The notes beneath the pieces are model-generated. The model did no database searches, was not told the origin of the DNA, and was given only the letters and a program-made list of their open reading frames with translations. Of a stretch of DNA of 50,751 bases, positions 16,318 to 24,520 are shown piece after piece. Position numbers and translations under genes: made by a program. Source of the DNA: Pseudorhizobium tarimense (GTDB lineage Bacteria; Pseudomonadota; Alphaproteobacteria; Rhizobiales; Rhizobiaceae); assembly GCF_022968135.1 (NCBI RefSeq), contig NZ_JALJRA010000027.1:1-50751 (forward strand). The letters are read 5' to 3'. The stretch's first letter is position 1, and each line of letters begins with the position of its first letter.

Positions 16318-16348
16318 GATCTTTCTCCCAGTTGTCGTTTTGATGCGG

Positions 16349-17515
16349 TCAGGATGCAGCGGCGATTGCGTCCTGGAGGTCGCTCCACAAGGCCCCGGTT
16401 CCCTCGAGCCCGACATGGAGACGAACGGATCGCGCATTGATGCCGAAGGCATGCGCAGAATTGGGTTGTGCTTTCTGTTGTAGGACGACTTCACCCGGCA
16501 CGATCAGGCTTTCATGGCCTCCCCAGCTGACACCTAGCCTGAAGAGCTTGAGCCGGTCGGCAAAGGCGCGAATATCCACACCCTCGCGGAAGATGAAGGA
16601 GAAGAGGCCTGACGTGCCCTTCAAACCGGGCGGGAGCTGGTTCATCAGTCCGGGATGGCAAACCTGTTCCACCACGTCGAGCGCTTGTAGACGACGGGCA
16701 ATTTCCAGCGCAGAGGCTTCGTGCGCCTTCATTCGGATCGGCAGAGTTCTTAGTCCCCGCACCAGGAGCCAGGCGTCGAACGGCGAGAGTTTTCCCCCAA
16801 GATAAGGATAGGCTTCCGCACGTATGCGGGCGACGAGCTCCTTGGATCCCGCAACCACACCGGCAACGACGTCGCTGTGACCGCCGAGATACTTTGAAGC
16901 CGAGTGCAGAACCAGATCCACACCGAGTGTGAGCGGCTGCTGGAAGATCGGGCTCGCCCAACTGTTATCGATGACGCAGACAACGCCATGACGTCGGGCA
17001 ATTGCGGCGAGCGCACTCACATCATGCGCCTCCATCACCCAACTCGTCGGGCTTTCCATGTAGAACAGTTTCGCGCCTGCAAGAGCCTTGTCGACTGCCG
17101 CCTCGTCGCGACCGTCGACATAGGTGACATCTATCTTCATGCGCTTGAGAATGGTGCCGAACAGACGGAAAGCATCCGGATAAACGTGACGGACAGCAAC
17201 AATGCGGTCACCAGGTTCGACAAAGCTCAATACGGTGGAGGAAATGGCCGCCATGCCGCTTGCAAAGCCGAGCGCATCCTCACCGCCTTCGAGCTTCGCC
17301 AGCATTTCCTCGAACATGCGGACAGTTGGGTTGAGGCCGCGCGTGTAGATCGGCCGCACGATCTCACCGCGATAGGCCGAAACCATCTGATCATAGTCGT
17401 TGAATGTAAAGAGCGATGTCTGCACGATCGGCGGCACGACTGCGTCATAGGCATTGCCTTCGTCATGCGTAACCATCAAAGACGCAAGTTCGCCTGGCCA
17501 GACGGCATCATTCAT
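16349..17515 (-). CDS. Cys/Met metabolism PLP-dependent enzyme (C-S lyase/synthase type)
   Basis: A 388-residue fold-type I enzyme of the cystathionine gamma-synthase/beta-lyase group. The PLP lysine is K208 in HSASKYLGGHSDV, with the cofactor-binding aspartate D183 in CVIDNSWASP and the phosphate-binding GFASGMAAIS. YTRGLNPTVRMFEEMLAKLE is the family's substrate-site signature (YxRxxNPT). It makes or breaks C-S bonds next to an amino acid; the exact reaction is not readable from the motifs. The ATG at 17515 overlaps the regulator stop as ATGA. Being in one operon with a sugar-type importer is unusual. Confidence 0.9.
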   Translation of the reverse strand: MNDAVWPGELASLMVTHDEGNAYDAVVPPIVQTSLFTFNDYDQMVSAYRGEIVRPIYTRGLNPTVRMFEEMLAKLEGGEDALGFASGMAAISSTVLSFVEPGDRIVAVRHVYPDAFRLFGTILKRMKIDVTYVDGRDEAAVDKALAGAKLFYMESPTSWVMEAHDVSALAAIARRHGVVCVIDNSWASPIFQQPLTLGVDLVLHSASKYLGGHSDVVAGVVAGSKELVARIRAEAYPYLGGKLSPFDAWLLVRGLRTLPIRMKAHEASALEIARRLQALDVVEQVCHPGLMNQLPPGLKGTSGLFSFIFREGVDIRAFADRLKLFRLGVSWGGHESLIVPGEVVLQQKAQPNSAHAFGINARSVRLHVGLEGTGALWSDLQDAIAAAS

Positions 17516-18243
17516 TTCGACATGTCCTTGATGTCTTCCTCGACAATCTCGAGGATCTTCAGCGTTTCGGCTCTGGCGGCTTCCGCGTCTTGCGCAGAAA
17601 TCGCCTCAAACAGCGTTCGGTGGAAAGGGAAGGAGCGTCGGGCGAAGTCGTGGCGCTCGAAGGGGTGGCTCCAGAAGCGTTCAAAGGCTTCGCGCATCTG
17701 CTCGAGCAACTGACGAAACAGCGGGTTGTGGGTCGCGGCATAGATCGATAGGTGGAACGCGAGATCTTCTGGACCCGAAGCGCCCTTTTCCAGATGAACG
17801 CGCTCCATCTCCTCAAGCTTGCTCTCGATGTCGACAAGATCATCTTGCGTGCGGACCTGCGCCGCGACCATTGCAGCCTCGCATTCCAGCCCGCGTCTAA
17901 CCTGCAGCGTCTTCAAGAGACCGTCCCGCAAGCTATCCGTATCCAACGACAGCGGCATGTGAACGGTCGCGCGCGAGACAGGACGAAGCAGATAGTTGCC
18001 GCTTCCCTTGCGCGTCTCGATCACTCCGAGCGCCTGAAACCTGCGGATCACCTCACGGATCGTAGAGCGTCCAACGGCAAGTGTTGCCATCAGTTCCCGC
18101 TCAGCCGGAAGGCGATCCCCTGCCCGCAGCTGTGCCTTCGCTATATAGTCTACGAGCGCTTCCCCAACCTGCCTCGCCCGGTCCGCGGGCGGCAGGGGAG
18201 AAATGGGCGGTAGAGAAAGGCCGCTGGAAAATTGGTCTGACAT
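17512..18243 (-). CDS. GntR family transcriptional regulator (FadR subfamily)
   Basis: A 243-residue regulator. The winged helix-turn-helix at about residues 20-90 shows GDRLPAERELMATLAVGRST then IREVIRRFQALGVIETRKGSG, typical GntR. The C-terminal all-helical FCD domain has the metal/effector histidines in DLAFHLSIYAATHNPLFRQL. It is first in the operon and probably controls it. I chose ATG 18243; an ATG 17 codons upstream is possible. A 6-10-6 inverted repeat covers the chosen start codon and contains a FadR-type half pattern, suggesting self-regulation. Confidence 0.9.
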   Translation of the reverse strand: MSDQFSSGLSLPPISPLPPADRARQVGEALVDYIAKAQLRAGDRLPAERELMATLAVGRSTIREVIRRFQALGVIETRKGSGNYLLRPVSRATVHMPLSLDTDSLRDGLLKTLQVRRGLECEAAMVAAQVRTQDDLVDIESKLEEMERVHLEKGASGPEDLAFHLSIYAATHNPLFRQLLEQMREAFERFWSHPFERHDFARRSFPFHRTLFEAISAQDAEAARAETLKILEIVEEDIKDMSK

Positions 18244-18252
18244 CCTACCAAT
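18231..18252. promoter_or_regulatory. Candidate operator of the GntR regulator
   Basis: ATTGGT (18231-18236) and ACCAAT (18247-18252) form an inverted repeat with a 10-base spacer. Within it TGGTCTGACAT (18233-18243) fits the FadR/GntR pattern TNGTNNNACNA at all but the last base. It spans the regulator's start codon and would suit autoregulation and control of the downstream transporter operon. Confidence 0.45.
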
Positions 18253-18542
18253 AAAATGAGGATGCTCGCCCGTGTCAAGCTCGACTTCGTTCATCATGCG
18301 ACGCCAAACTGGCGGCCGCAGCATCCCGAGTTGATTTCGAGAGGCAGGCATCCAGTCACCTCATCGTTCTGCGCGAACACTATTTGCTCGCAGCATTTCA
18401 TGTTCGTGCAGACCCGCGCAGGAGCCGCCCTTGATCAAACGGAAGCGAATTGCATTGGTCGGCTTTATCGCCACCGCCCTCACCTTCGGCCCCGGCGCAT
18501 GGCCTACGGAATGTTTCTTCCCCAGTTGAGGCTGAGTTGGTT

Positions 18543-18987
18543 TTAGCGCCAGAGCAGGCGGGGGAGATTGGTGCGCACTGCGCCACCGTCCAACAATAAA
18601 GGTTCGCATCCAAGCCGCGCCTTGAAATGCTCTCGGATGTCCCGCACCACTTCTGGCTTGGCGGTAGCGGTTAGGCAGAGCACTTGGGCAGGCGCTTCAT
18701 CGGCCGAAGATTCTCTAAACCGCCTTGCTGCGCAACTGCTCCGGTGAGATCAGTAGCATTGCGGCCTCTCCCAGGCGGACACGGTCTAATGCATCCTGCC
18801 GCTGAGGCATCGAAAGCATGCCATTAACGATCACGGCAGAGGATATCCCCGTCCGTGCCATGCCCTGAACCTGATCAGCCATCAATGCGACCAGCGGCGA
18901 GATCACGACCGTCAGCGCTCCGGCCCTGTCGAACTTCGACAGCGCAGGGACTGCCTGCCGTGGACAAATCGGGGAGGTGGCGGACAT
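18543..18987 (-). pseudogene. RecQ-type DNA helicase pseudogene
   Basis: Two pieces of one RecQ-family helicase lie in different frames. The first (18987 to about 18718) has ALSKFDRAGALTVVISPLVA, LMADQVQG and LLISPEQLRSK, which are helicase motifs Ia and Ib. After a stop, a shifted frame continues with SADEAPAQVLCLTATAKPE (motif III) and DGGAVRTNL down to 18543. The part between them, which should hold the DEAH box and its flanks, is missing, as is the Walker A region before the first piece. It cannot be functional. The parent is one of the large RecQ-like proteins found in rhizobia. Confidence 0.75.
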
Positions 18988-19097
18988 GATCAGTGAAGAA
19001 ACGCCTGCATTTGATTCGTTGAGAATGGGGGCTTGGTGCTACATGTTTCAGTGAAACAAGCGGAGAAGACGGTTTGGAGGGACGCCTCGCATTCGTT

Positions 19098-19391
19098 TCA
19101 TGTGATGGCACCCGATATTAGCCAAAGGATCGCACTCAGCAGAGCGACCTTGCCAATGTCGCCAAGTGGCCCGACGGTCCCGCTTCGGAATTGGCCATCG
19201 CTTGGCTCGACATAGTATCTGTAGTAGAAGCTGGCATCTGTCTCAGGATCCACTAAACCTCTGAATATGTGAGGCGGAATGTTGGGGTGGTTGATCTGCC
19301 TCCCGTTCCGAAAAGCGACATTAAGGATCTGCCGTTGTTCGTCGTAGCGGACCTTCTTAATCCGCGTTGACCTGACTGCTATCCAAGTCAT
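19098..19391 (-). CDS. KTSC domain protein with C-terminal membrane segment
   Basis: A 97-residue protein. Residues 3-62 fit the KTSC domain: VRSTRIKKVRYDEQRQILNV, AFRNGRQINHPNIPPHIFRG and an aromatic FYYRYYV strand. KTSC domains are small beta-rich modules, often at the ends of lysyl-tRNA synthetases or alone, with unclear function. The tail GKVALLSAILWLISGAIT looks like a membrane helix, which is uncommon for this domain. ATG 19391 is chosen because the domain begins there; a longer reading upstream is not protein-like. It stands alone among degraded sequence. Confidence 0.7.
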   Translation of the reverse strand: MTWIAVRSTRIKKVRYDEQRQILNVAFRNGRQINHPNIPPHIFRGLVDPETDASFYYRYYVEPSDGQFRSGTVGPLGDIGKVALLSAILWLISGAIT

Positions 19392-19659
19392 GGAATTGAT
19401 CCCTGATGCAGGCGAAACGCACTTATGTGCCGGTTCAAGCCTTCGGAACATCAGCATTGACTTCTGGTGCTGCTGCTCTGCCGTGGTGACGCAAGTTCGC
19501 TAGTCGATGCGCCCAATCTTGAGGCGACGTCCGGCCGGAGCGCCTACTCCTCCCGCGGCACTGACCACCATGCCTCTACCGTGACCCTTCGTGGATCGAG
19601 TACCCGCCATTCCCATACTTCGTGGGCAGTTCCGGCAGACCCTTCGCTAGAAATCTTCC

Positions 19660-19803
19660 TTATCGAACACTCGCGGTGTGGGTGTCATCGACTCCCGGGC
19701 TGGTAGCGGCGGTGTAGACCATAACTGCGCCATGAATTGCCACGGCCCACATAGCAAGCGACATAGCGAAAGCAAAAACCAGATTGCGGATACGCGACGA
19801 CAT
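19660..19803 (-). CDS. Small single-pass membrane protein (47 aa)
   Basis: A 47-residue gene that is easily missed. It opens MSSRIRNLVFAFAMSLAMWA and continues VAIHGAVMVYTAATSPGVDD before a short polar tail. One membrane helix spans about residues 8-30 with a basic N-terminus. AGGAG lies seven bases before the ATG, strong support that it is translated. No family recognised; it resembles the short membrane proteins common in rhizobia. Its surroundings hold no other clear gene. Confidence 0.6.
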   Translation of the reverse strand: MSSRIRNLVFAFAMSLAMWAVAIHGAVMVYTAATSPGVDDTHTASVR

Positions 19804-20702
19804 TTGTAACTCCTGATGAGGTGTTAGTGTCGCAGCCGTGGGTTTCAGATCAGTAAATCGGGATGGTTACCGCCACCTACTCCTCACTCGTGAGGGCCTT
19901 CCGGCAAAGGCTGAAATGCACCGGCGACGTCGCCGCCCAAGCGATCAAGAAGCGCGAAGACCGTAGAAGATCCGGTGCTTTGGAAAGATCCAATCCAAGC
20001 AGCAGCTAGGGTTTGGGCAGTCGACGAATTCTCACAGGTGAAAGAATGGGTTTAAGGCCTACATGCTATGTCTGGCCGACAAGGCATTCGTCAGACGAGT
20101 GTTAATCTACCGATCCGAAGCGGGCTGTTGTTTCCTCTGCTGCAGCGTTTGCTGCAGGCCGTGGACGCTCTGCATCGATCACGCGCCACTCGCGCTCAAT
20201 CTCTTCTAAACGTTGAAGGCGGCAGGTAATGCCCAATGAATGATGACGAAGCTTGCAGCCTTGGATCTACGTAGGGAAGAACTGCCGGATTTGAGATGGC
20301 GCGAGCATGGCTCACGGCCGATTGTAGATTGGCGAAAAGTGCACAAGCCAGTGCGACCTGGCCGGAGCGGAAGCATAAGTACCTCTGCGGCACGCCTGAC
20401 AAGCTACTGCACAAGAGAAGGGGCGGCCTTGGATAGCCGGCGCTTGCCCCTCGGCCACTGCTCCGAGTTCGTCTCACGGATGTTCTGCTCCACAATCGTC
20501 ACGAACTGCTGCCGGTACTGACCGGAAGATCCTTCCACCTCGCGTCGACCCTTCAGTGCCAACTGGTACGACCTTGGCTCATGAAAGGATTCAGACCTTC
20601 GTCTGACCCTTGCCCAGCAGAGGTCCGGTGGGGGAGTTTCGCCGGAACGGCAGGTAAGCGGAACGAGTTCCAAGGGTGTCGAACATGCGAGTGGAGAAAA
20701 TC
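19804..20702. other. About 900 bp without a clear gene
   Basis: Both strands were read. The only candidate is a 44-residue minus-strand frame at 20102-20236 from a TTG, with the hydrophilic helix RLEEIEREWRVIDAERPRPA; it has no ribosome binding site and may be chance or a gene end. Another open frame on the minus strand (20404-20673) has irregular composition. The region between the RecQ relic and here looks like decayed DNA. Confidence 0.5.
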
Positions 20703-20795
20703 ATGGACAACAGCGTCTCTCAGGGACGATGGCTTCTCATTCCCGTCATGGGAGTTGCGCTTTGTTTGGTCGCGGTTGCCGCGGCCGCGGCCTAA
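20703..20795 (+). CDS. Very small membrane protein (30 aa)
   Basis: A 30-residue frame, MDNSVSQGRWLLIPVMGVAL then CLVAVAAAAA and stop, forms a single membrane helix. GTGGAG precedes the ATG by six or seven bases, and a textbook rho-independent terminator follows 48 nt after the stop, which together argue for a real transcript. Function unknown. The alternative is that the transcript is a small RNA and the frame is incidental. Confidence 0.5.
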   Translation: MDNSVSQGRWLLIPVMGVALCLVAVAAAAA

Positions 20796-20842
20796 GCCCT
20801 TAAATTTCCTGCGCTGCCCCGTCCCTTCCTGCGCAGGCTCCT

Positions 20843-20878
20843 GCCCCGTCCGTTGTGTGACGGGCGGGGCTTTCTTTT
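20843..20878 (+). terminator. Rho-independent terminator
   Basis: GCCCCGTCCGT (20843-20853) pairs with ACGGGCGGGGC (20860-20870), one G-U pair, short loop, then TTTCTTTT. It ends the transcript carrying the 30-residue frame, just before the glycine-repeat protein gene. Confidence 0.85.
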
Positions 20879-20940
20879 GCCGCAGACGATGTCTAGATGC
20901 TGAACAACCCGCTACCTGAGGATGACGCGAGGAACGGCAG

Positions 20941-21498
20941 ATGAAGACGAGAAGAGAGGTGTTTTTGTTAGCCGCGCTGACATCGGCAGCGCTGCTTTCG
21001 CCGATCCGCCCTCAGCTCCTCGGCGGCTCGCTGACGCTCGCCATAGACAAGGCTGCCGCACAGGGTAATGGCGGCGGCAACGGCGGCGGCGGCGGCAACG
21101 GCGGCGGCAACGGCGGCGGCGGCGGCAACGGCGGCGGCGGTAACGGCGGCGGCGGTAACGGCGGCGGCGGCAACGGCAACGGCGGCGGCGGCAACGGCAA
21201 CGGCGGCGGCGGCGGCGGCAACGGCAACGGCGGCGGCGGCAACGGCGGCGGCAACGGCAACGGCGGCGGCAATGGCAGAAGCAGCTCCGACGGAGGGGGT
21301 GCAGCCGGGGGATCGTCCCCATCCCGCGGTCAGACCGAGGTCCGCGGCACCGGGTCGTCGATAACCGTGCGTCATCCGAACGGCGTGGTGGAAAGAATCG
21401 TCCGCAACCGCTACGAAATGCGCGATGCGCGCAACCGGCAGATCATCAACCGCCGCGCCACCGCTTCAGATCGTGCGCGCCTGCGTTCCTTCCGCTGA
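20941..21498 (+). CDS. Exported glycine/asparagine-repeat protein
   Basis: A 185-residue protein in three parts: a signal peptide (MKTRREVFLLAALTSAALLS), a low-complexity block at about residues 41-112 made almost only of G and N in GGGN and GGGGN units, and a folded basic C-terminus of about 60 residues with GSSITVRHPNGVVERIVRNR and DARNRQIINRRATASDRARL. The C-terminal part looks like a conserved small domain, so the repeat is probably a flexible spacer between export signal and domain. The function is unknown. Its last 33 bases overlap the end of the response regulator gene on the other strand. Confidence 0.75.
   Translation: MKTRREVFLLAALTSAALLSPIRPQLLGGSLTLAIDKAAAQGNGGGNGGGGGNGGGNGGGGGNGGGGNGGGGNGGGGNGNGGGGNGNGGGGGGNGNGGGGNGGGNGNGGGNGRSSSDGGGAAGGSSPSRGQTEVRGTGSSITVRHPNGVVERIVRNRYEMRDARNRQIINRRATASDRARLRSFR
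21061..21276 (+). repeat. GGC-rich Gly/Asn codon repeat
   Basis: About 215 bp of near-pure GGC GGC GGC AAC units with runs of three to five glycine codons. The array is imperfect but could change length by slippage. The reverse strand reads as long proline- or alanine-rich open frames that are by-products of the repeat. Confidence 0.9.
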
Positions 21499-22137
21499 CC
21501 CTTCACGCCTGGCGTCGCGCAAGGCAAGCGCCGCTTCCGTGCGGTTCGTCACGTTGAGCTTGGTGAAGATGCGCGTCATGTGATGTTTGATGGTCTTCTC
21601 ATGGAGATCAAGGGCGATCGCGATGCGCTTGTTGCTGAGCCCAGACGCCACGAGATTCAGCACTTCCATCTCGCGCTGCGTGAGTTCCGCAAAAGGATTG
21701 CTTTTCGGCTCCGACGCCTGCGAAAGGCTCTCGACGAGGCGCGCCGAAAGCGTCGGGGCAACATAACTTTGGCCGGAGGCAACGGTCTTGACCACTTCGG
21801 TGAGCCCTTGCGACCCGATGCCTTTCAGCACGTACCCTTTCGCGCCCATCCTCACGGCACTGGCGAGATCCTCGCCCGCTTCCGAGACGGTCAGCATGAC
21901 AATCTTTGCGTGAGGTTGCTTTTCGAGTACGCCCTTGATCGCATTCAACCCGTTGCCCGGCATCGATATATCCATCAGCATGACATCCGGTGCATCTGTC
22001 CCGGCAATGGCGATTGCATCGTCTCTGGATGCGCCCTCGGCCACGATTTCTAAGCCTGGACATTCTCCAAGGCTTCGAACGACGCCCTCACGAAAAAGTG
22101 GATGATCATCGACAACCGCAACGCGTATGCTTGTCAT
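21466..22137 (-). CDS. NarL/UhpA-type response regulator
   Basis: A 223-residue two-component regulator. The receiver domain has the acidic pair VVDDHP (D10, D11), the phosphorylated aspartate D56 in LMDISMPG, and the lysine in YVLKG. The LuxR-type helix-turn-helix covers about residues 145-210, with LTQREMEVLNLVASGLSNKR then ALDLHEKTIKHHMTRIFTKL. It is the partner of the kinase encoded just upstream (ATGA overlap). It converges with the glycine-repeat gene. Target genes are unknown; the nearby exported protein is one candidate. Confidence 0.93.
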   Translation of the reverse strand: MTSIRVAVVDDHPLFREGVVRSLGECPGLEIVAEGASRDDAIAIAGTDAPDVMLMDISMPGNGLNAIKGVLEKQPHAKIVMLTVSEAGEDLASAVRMGAKGYVLKGIGSQGLTEVVKTVASGQSYVAPTLSARLVESLSQASEPKSNPFAELTQREMEVLNLVASGLSNKRIAIALDLHEKTIKHHMTRIFTKLNVTNRTEAALALRDARREGSAEGTQARTI

Positions 22138-23531
22138 TGTGCAAATTCCAATCCGTTAGCCCGCACCATCATTCGGACGATCGTTCCCTTTTGTGAGCTC
22201 TTCACGCTTAAGCGCCCCCCGATACTTTCGATGCGCTCACGCAATCCCGCCAGCCCTAGGCCGCCCGGCTTCACCATACTTGGATCGAAACCCGGACCTT
22301 CATCCTCGACCTCGATCACGATCTCATCGCCCTCCCACGCCTGACGGACCTTCTGACTGATGCCGTTCCCGTGGCGAAAGCCGTTATTTAGGGCTTCCTG
22401 TACAAAACGGTAGATAGAGATCTTCACGGAGGGGCTGAGTTCACCTGCGACATCGGATAGACGAAGAGCCACAGGTGAGCCAGTTCTTTGGGTATGCGCC
22501 TTCACCGCTCGGGCAATCACCTCGTGAAGTTCCGCATCTTCTATGTCTGGAAGGATCATCCCCCTGCAGATCCCGCGGATTTCCTCCATCGCTTCATCCA
22601 ATCTGGCCTTGATCGCGGCAAGTTCCGACGCGCGGACAGCTTCTGGCGTACCCTCCGCCACGAGCGCCCTGCTGTCGACCCTAAGGGCAGCATAGGCCAC
22701 CAGTTGCGCCGGCCCATCGTGCAGATCGGCGCCCAGGCGGCGCAGGTAGCTTTCGTTGAGCGCTGCAGCTCTTTGGGACGCGCGCTGGGCTCGCATATGC
22801 AATTCGCGGTTCTGCTCCAGCAGATCGGATAGCTCCGCCACCCTCTGCGTCAGCGTAGCCTTCTGATCGTCGATCGTCCGGCTTCCGCGAAAGACGATGG
22901 CGGTGAGCGACAGAAAGAAGACTGCAATGACGGCAGCCACGGCAAGCCAGCTCAACAGCCTCGCCTCAGACAGACTGTTCTGGAAATCCTCCGCGACCTC
23001 ATAAAACTCCAAAACGGCAACCACTTCGCCCGACCAAGGTTGCAGGATCGGATTGTAGATCTCCAAGAGCGGAATGCCCGCCGCCCGCTCCGCATGGCTT
23101 TCCTCGTCCTCCGGGTGCTCGAATTGGGCGACCAGCTTCCCCGAAAACGCCCGTTGCAGCTTTTCGCTTGGGTCAAAGCGTTCGCCGATGATGTCGGGGT
23201 CGGTCGCGTAAAGCACCGTGCCGTCCGACCGCCACAGGCGGAAGGAGAGCACCCTTCCGCCCAGTGCTCCCTGTCCGAACGTCTCGTCGAGCGCGCGGCT
23301 GGTGATGTCGTCGAGAACCTCCGTGGTCTGCAGATCGGGCAGCAGCGGCGCGATGATACTGTCTACGTACATCGCAGTCGTAGCGGCGGAATTGCGAGTC
23401 ACGGCCGCTTCGATCAGAGTTGTCACGAAAGCTCCCACCACCAAAGCCGCAAGGAGGGAGACCACGCCGCCTGCCAGCAGGAATTGGCGCGCCAACGACT
23501 GCTGCCTCCACCATTCGAGCGTTCCGAACAA
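22134..23531 (-). CDS. Sensor histidine kinase (NarX/UhpB-type)
   Basis: A 465-residue membrane kinase. Helix 1 (FLLAGGVVSLLAALVVGAFV, residues 17-36) and helix 2 (LLSWLAVAAVIAVFFLSLTA, 192-211) enclose a periplasmic sensor of about 150 residues. A coiled coil leads to the HisKA_3 dimerisation helix with phospho-histidine H271 in GADLHDGPAQLV. The ATPase domain has the N box FVQEALNNGFRHG, then EDEGPGFDP and GGLGLAGLRERI. The start appears to be TTG at 23531 (GAGAG upstream), since no ATG lies before helix 1. Signal unknown. Confidence 0.92.
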   Translation of the reverse strand: MFGTLEWWRQQSLARQFLLAGGVVSLLAALVVGAFVTTLIEAAVTRNSAATTAMYVDSIIAPLLPDLQTTEVLDDITSRALDETFGQGALGGRVLSFRLWRSDGTVLYATDPDIIGERFDPSEKLQRAFSGKLVAQFEHPEDEESHAERAAGIPLLEIYNPILQPWSGEVVAVLEFYEVAEDFQNSLSEARLLSWLAVAAVIAVFFLSLTAIVFRGSRTIDDQKATLTQRVAELSDLLEQNRELHMRAQRASQRAAALNESYLRRLGADLHDGPAQLVAYAALRVDSRALVAEGTPEAVRASELAAIKARLDEAMEEIRGICRGMILPDIEDAELHEVIARAVKAHTQRTGSPVALRLSDVAGELSPSVKISIYRFVQEALNNGFRHGNGISQKVRQAWEGDEIVIEVEDEGPGFDPSMVKPGGLGLAGLRERIESIGGRLSVKSSQKGTIVRMMVRANGLEFAQ

Positions 23532-23849
23532 TCTTATCTCTCGTCAGGATGACAATTTGCAGGAAGTATCGCGCAGACCACAGGCGTCAATGGAGCGGAT
23601 GGAAAGTGAGCATGGTTCGTCCCCGCAGGAACGGCTGAGACATCCGGCTAATGCTGATTGAACAAATCAGGCCGTCTGCTGCAGGCCCAGAAGGTATGTA
23701 CCCTATCTTGAAGCAATTGAACAAGGGAGTTGTGTAATACCCTCGGGAGGCGTGACGCTGGCTTTTTTACAATACAAAGAGAAACAGACCTGCAGGTCAT
23801 TGCATATGCACTTGAACGGGGCGAGCCAGGTGCGACAGACAAGCCATCT
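23532..23849. other. Intergenic, no gene recognised
   Basis: This 318-bp gap between the kinase gene and the first SyrB-like gene holds only short open frames with poor codon character. Both neighbours are on the minus strand, so it must carry the end of the SyrB-like transcript and the kinase promoter; no clear terminator or promoter element was seen. Confidence 0.4.
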
Positions 23850-24410
23850 TCATGTTTGAAAACGCGCCAGCATCCTTTTCAATTGCGCATTCTGGACCTG
23901 GAGCTTGGCTGCCAACTGACCTCTAAGCACCTTGATTTCTTCGTCAAGGCTCATCGGATCGTCCCAATCAGTCTGTAGGTCTGCAGATGAGGTCCCAATG
24001 GTCAAAGCTGGTTTGGCTCTGCCGTCACGGCGTCTCTTTTCGCGCACCGCTCTTCCGACAGTTGGCTTTGCCCGTTCGGCGGCAGGTGCACTGGTGACAG
24101 CAATTTTGGCGACCTGGTGAGATCCGGAAGCGCTAACTTCTGAACCGCCGGTGCTGTCACGCTGCGCATTAGCTGTTCGTCCAGCTTCATCGGCCGTCGC
24201 AGGCCCTGCCGACAAGGTATCGGATGGACTAGGAGAGGATCCGAGAACATCCGCCGACTCGGCCTCAAGCTTCTGCTCGCCAGTTGTCTGCATTGGCTGG
24301 GCGATCGCAAATTGATCCGGCTTTGCGCCATCCCCCTCTTCATTTATCCGCTTTCGCTCACCTCCACGTGACATCAGTCGGCGGAGATACGTCAGTGGAG
24401 ATGCCATCAT
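23850..24410 (-). CDS. SyrB-like protein with C-terminal coiled coil
   Basis: A 186-residue, mostly disordered protein. Residues about 15-130 are rich in A, S, T, E and K; a basic patch AVREKRRRDGRAK follows; the last 35 residues form a leucine-zipper-like helix, LDEEIKVLRGQLAAKLQVQN then AQLKRMLARF. That end matches the pattern of the next gene's C-terminus (L-E/D-E-E, L-R, A-LAAK/ERL, N-A-L-K). The architecture is like that of SyrB, a negative regulator of exopolysaccharide and symbiosis genes described in Sinorhizobium meliloti. Assignment is by resemblance only. Two adjacent ATGs (24410, 24407) are possible; GAGG favours the second. Confidence 0.6.
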   Translation of the reverse strand: MMASPLTYLRRLMSRGGERKRINEEGDGAKPDQFAIAQPMQTTGEQKLEAESADVLGSSPSPSDTLSAGPATADEAGRTANAQRDSTGGSEVSASGSHQVAKIAVTSAPAAERAKPTVGRAVREKRRRDGRAKPALTIGTSSADLQTDWDDPMSLDEEIKVLRGQLAAKLQVQNAQLKRMLARFQT

Positions 24411-24520
24411 TCAACCTCAGACTTTACCCGACGCCAAGAGCCACGGCTCTGGCAGGGCCTGAAGGACCGAAACAAGAAGCTCGCCAAGACGCGGGTAGAA
24501 ATTCGACGGCTCGCTCTAGA

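Noticed and set aside
18256..18546. Plus-strand frame upstream of the GntR gene, including a 32-codon TTG-started frame at 18431
   Set aside because: The short hydrophobic stretch (ALVGFIATALTFGPGAW) is suggestive, but start and ribosome binding site are poor.
21061..21276. CRISPR-like tandem structure
   Set aside because: Units are codon-sized, without constant repeats separated by unique spacers; it is a coding low-complexity tract.
20912..21375. Arg-, Pro- and Ala-rich open frames across the glycine repeat
   Set aside because: All arise from reading the GGC/AAC repeat in other frames; only the plus-strand frame has a signal peptide and a non-repeat domain.
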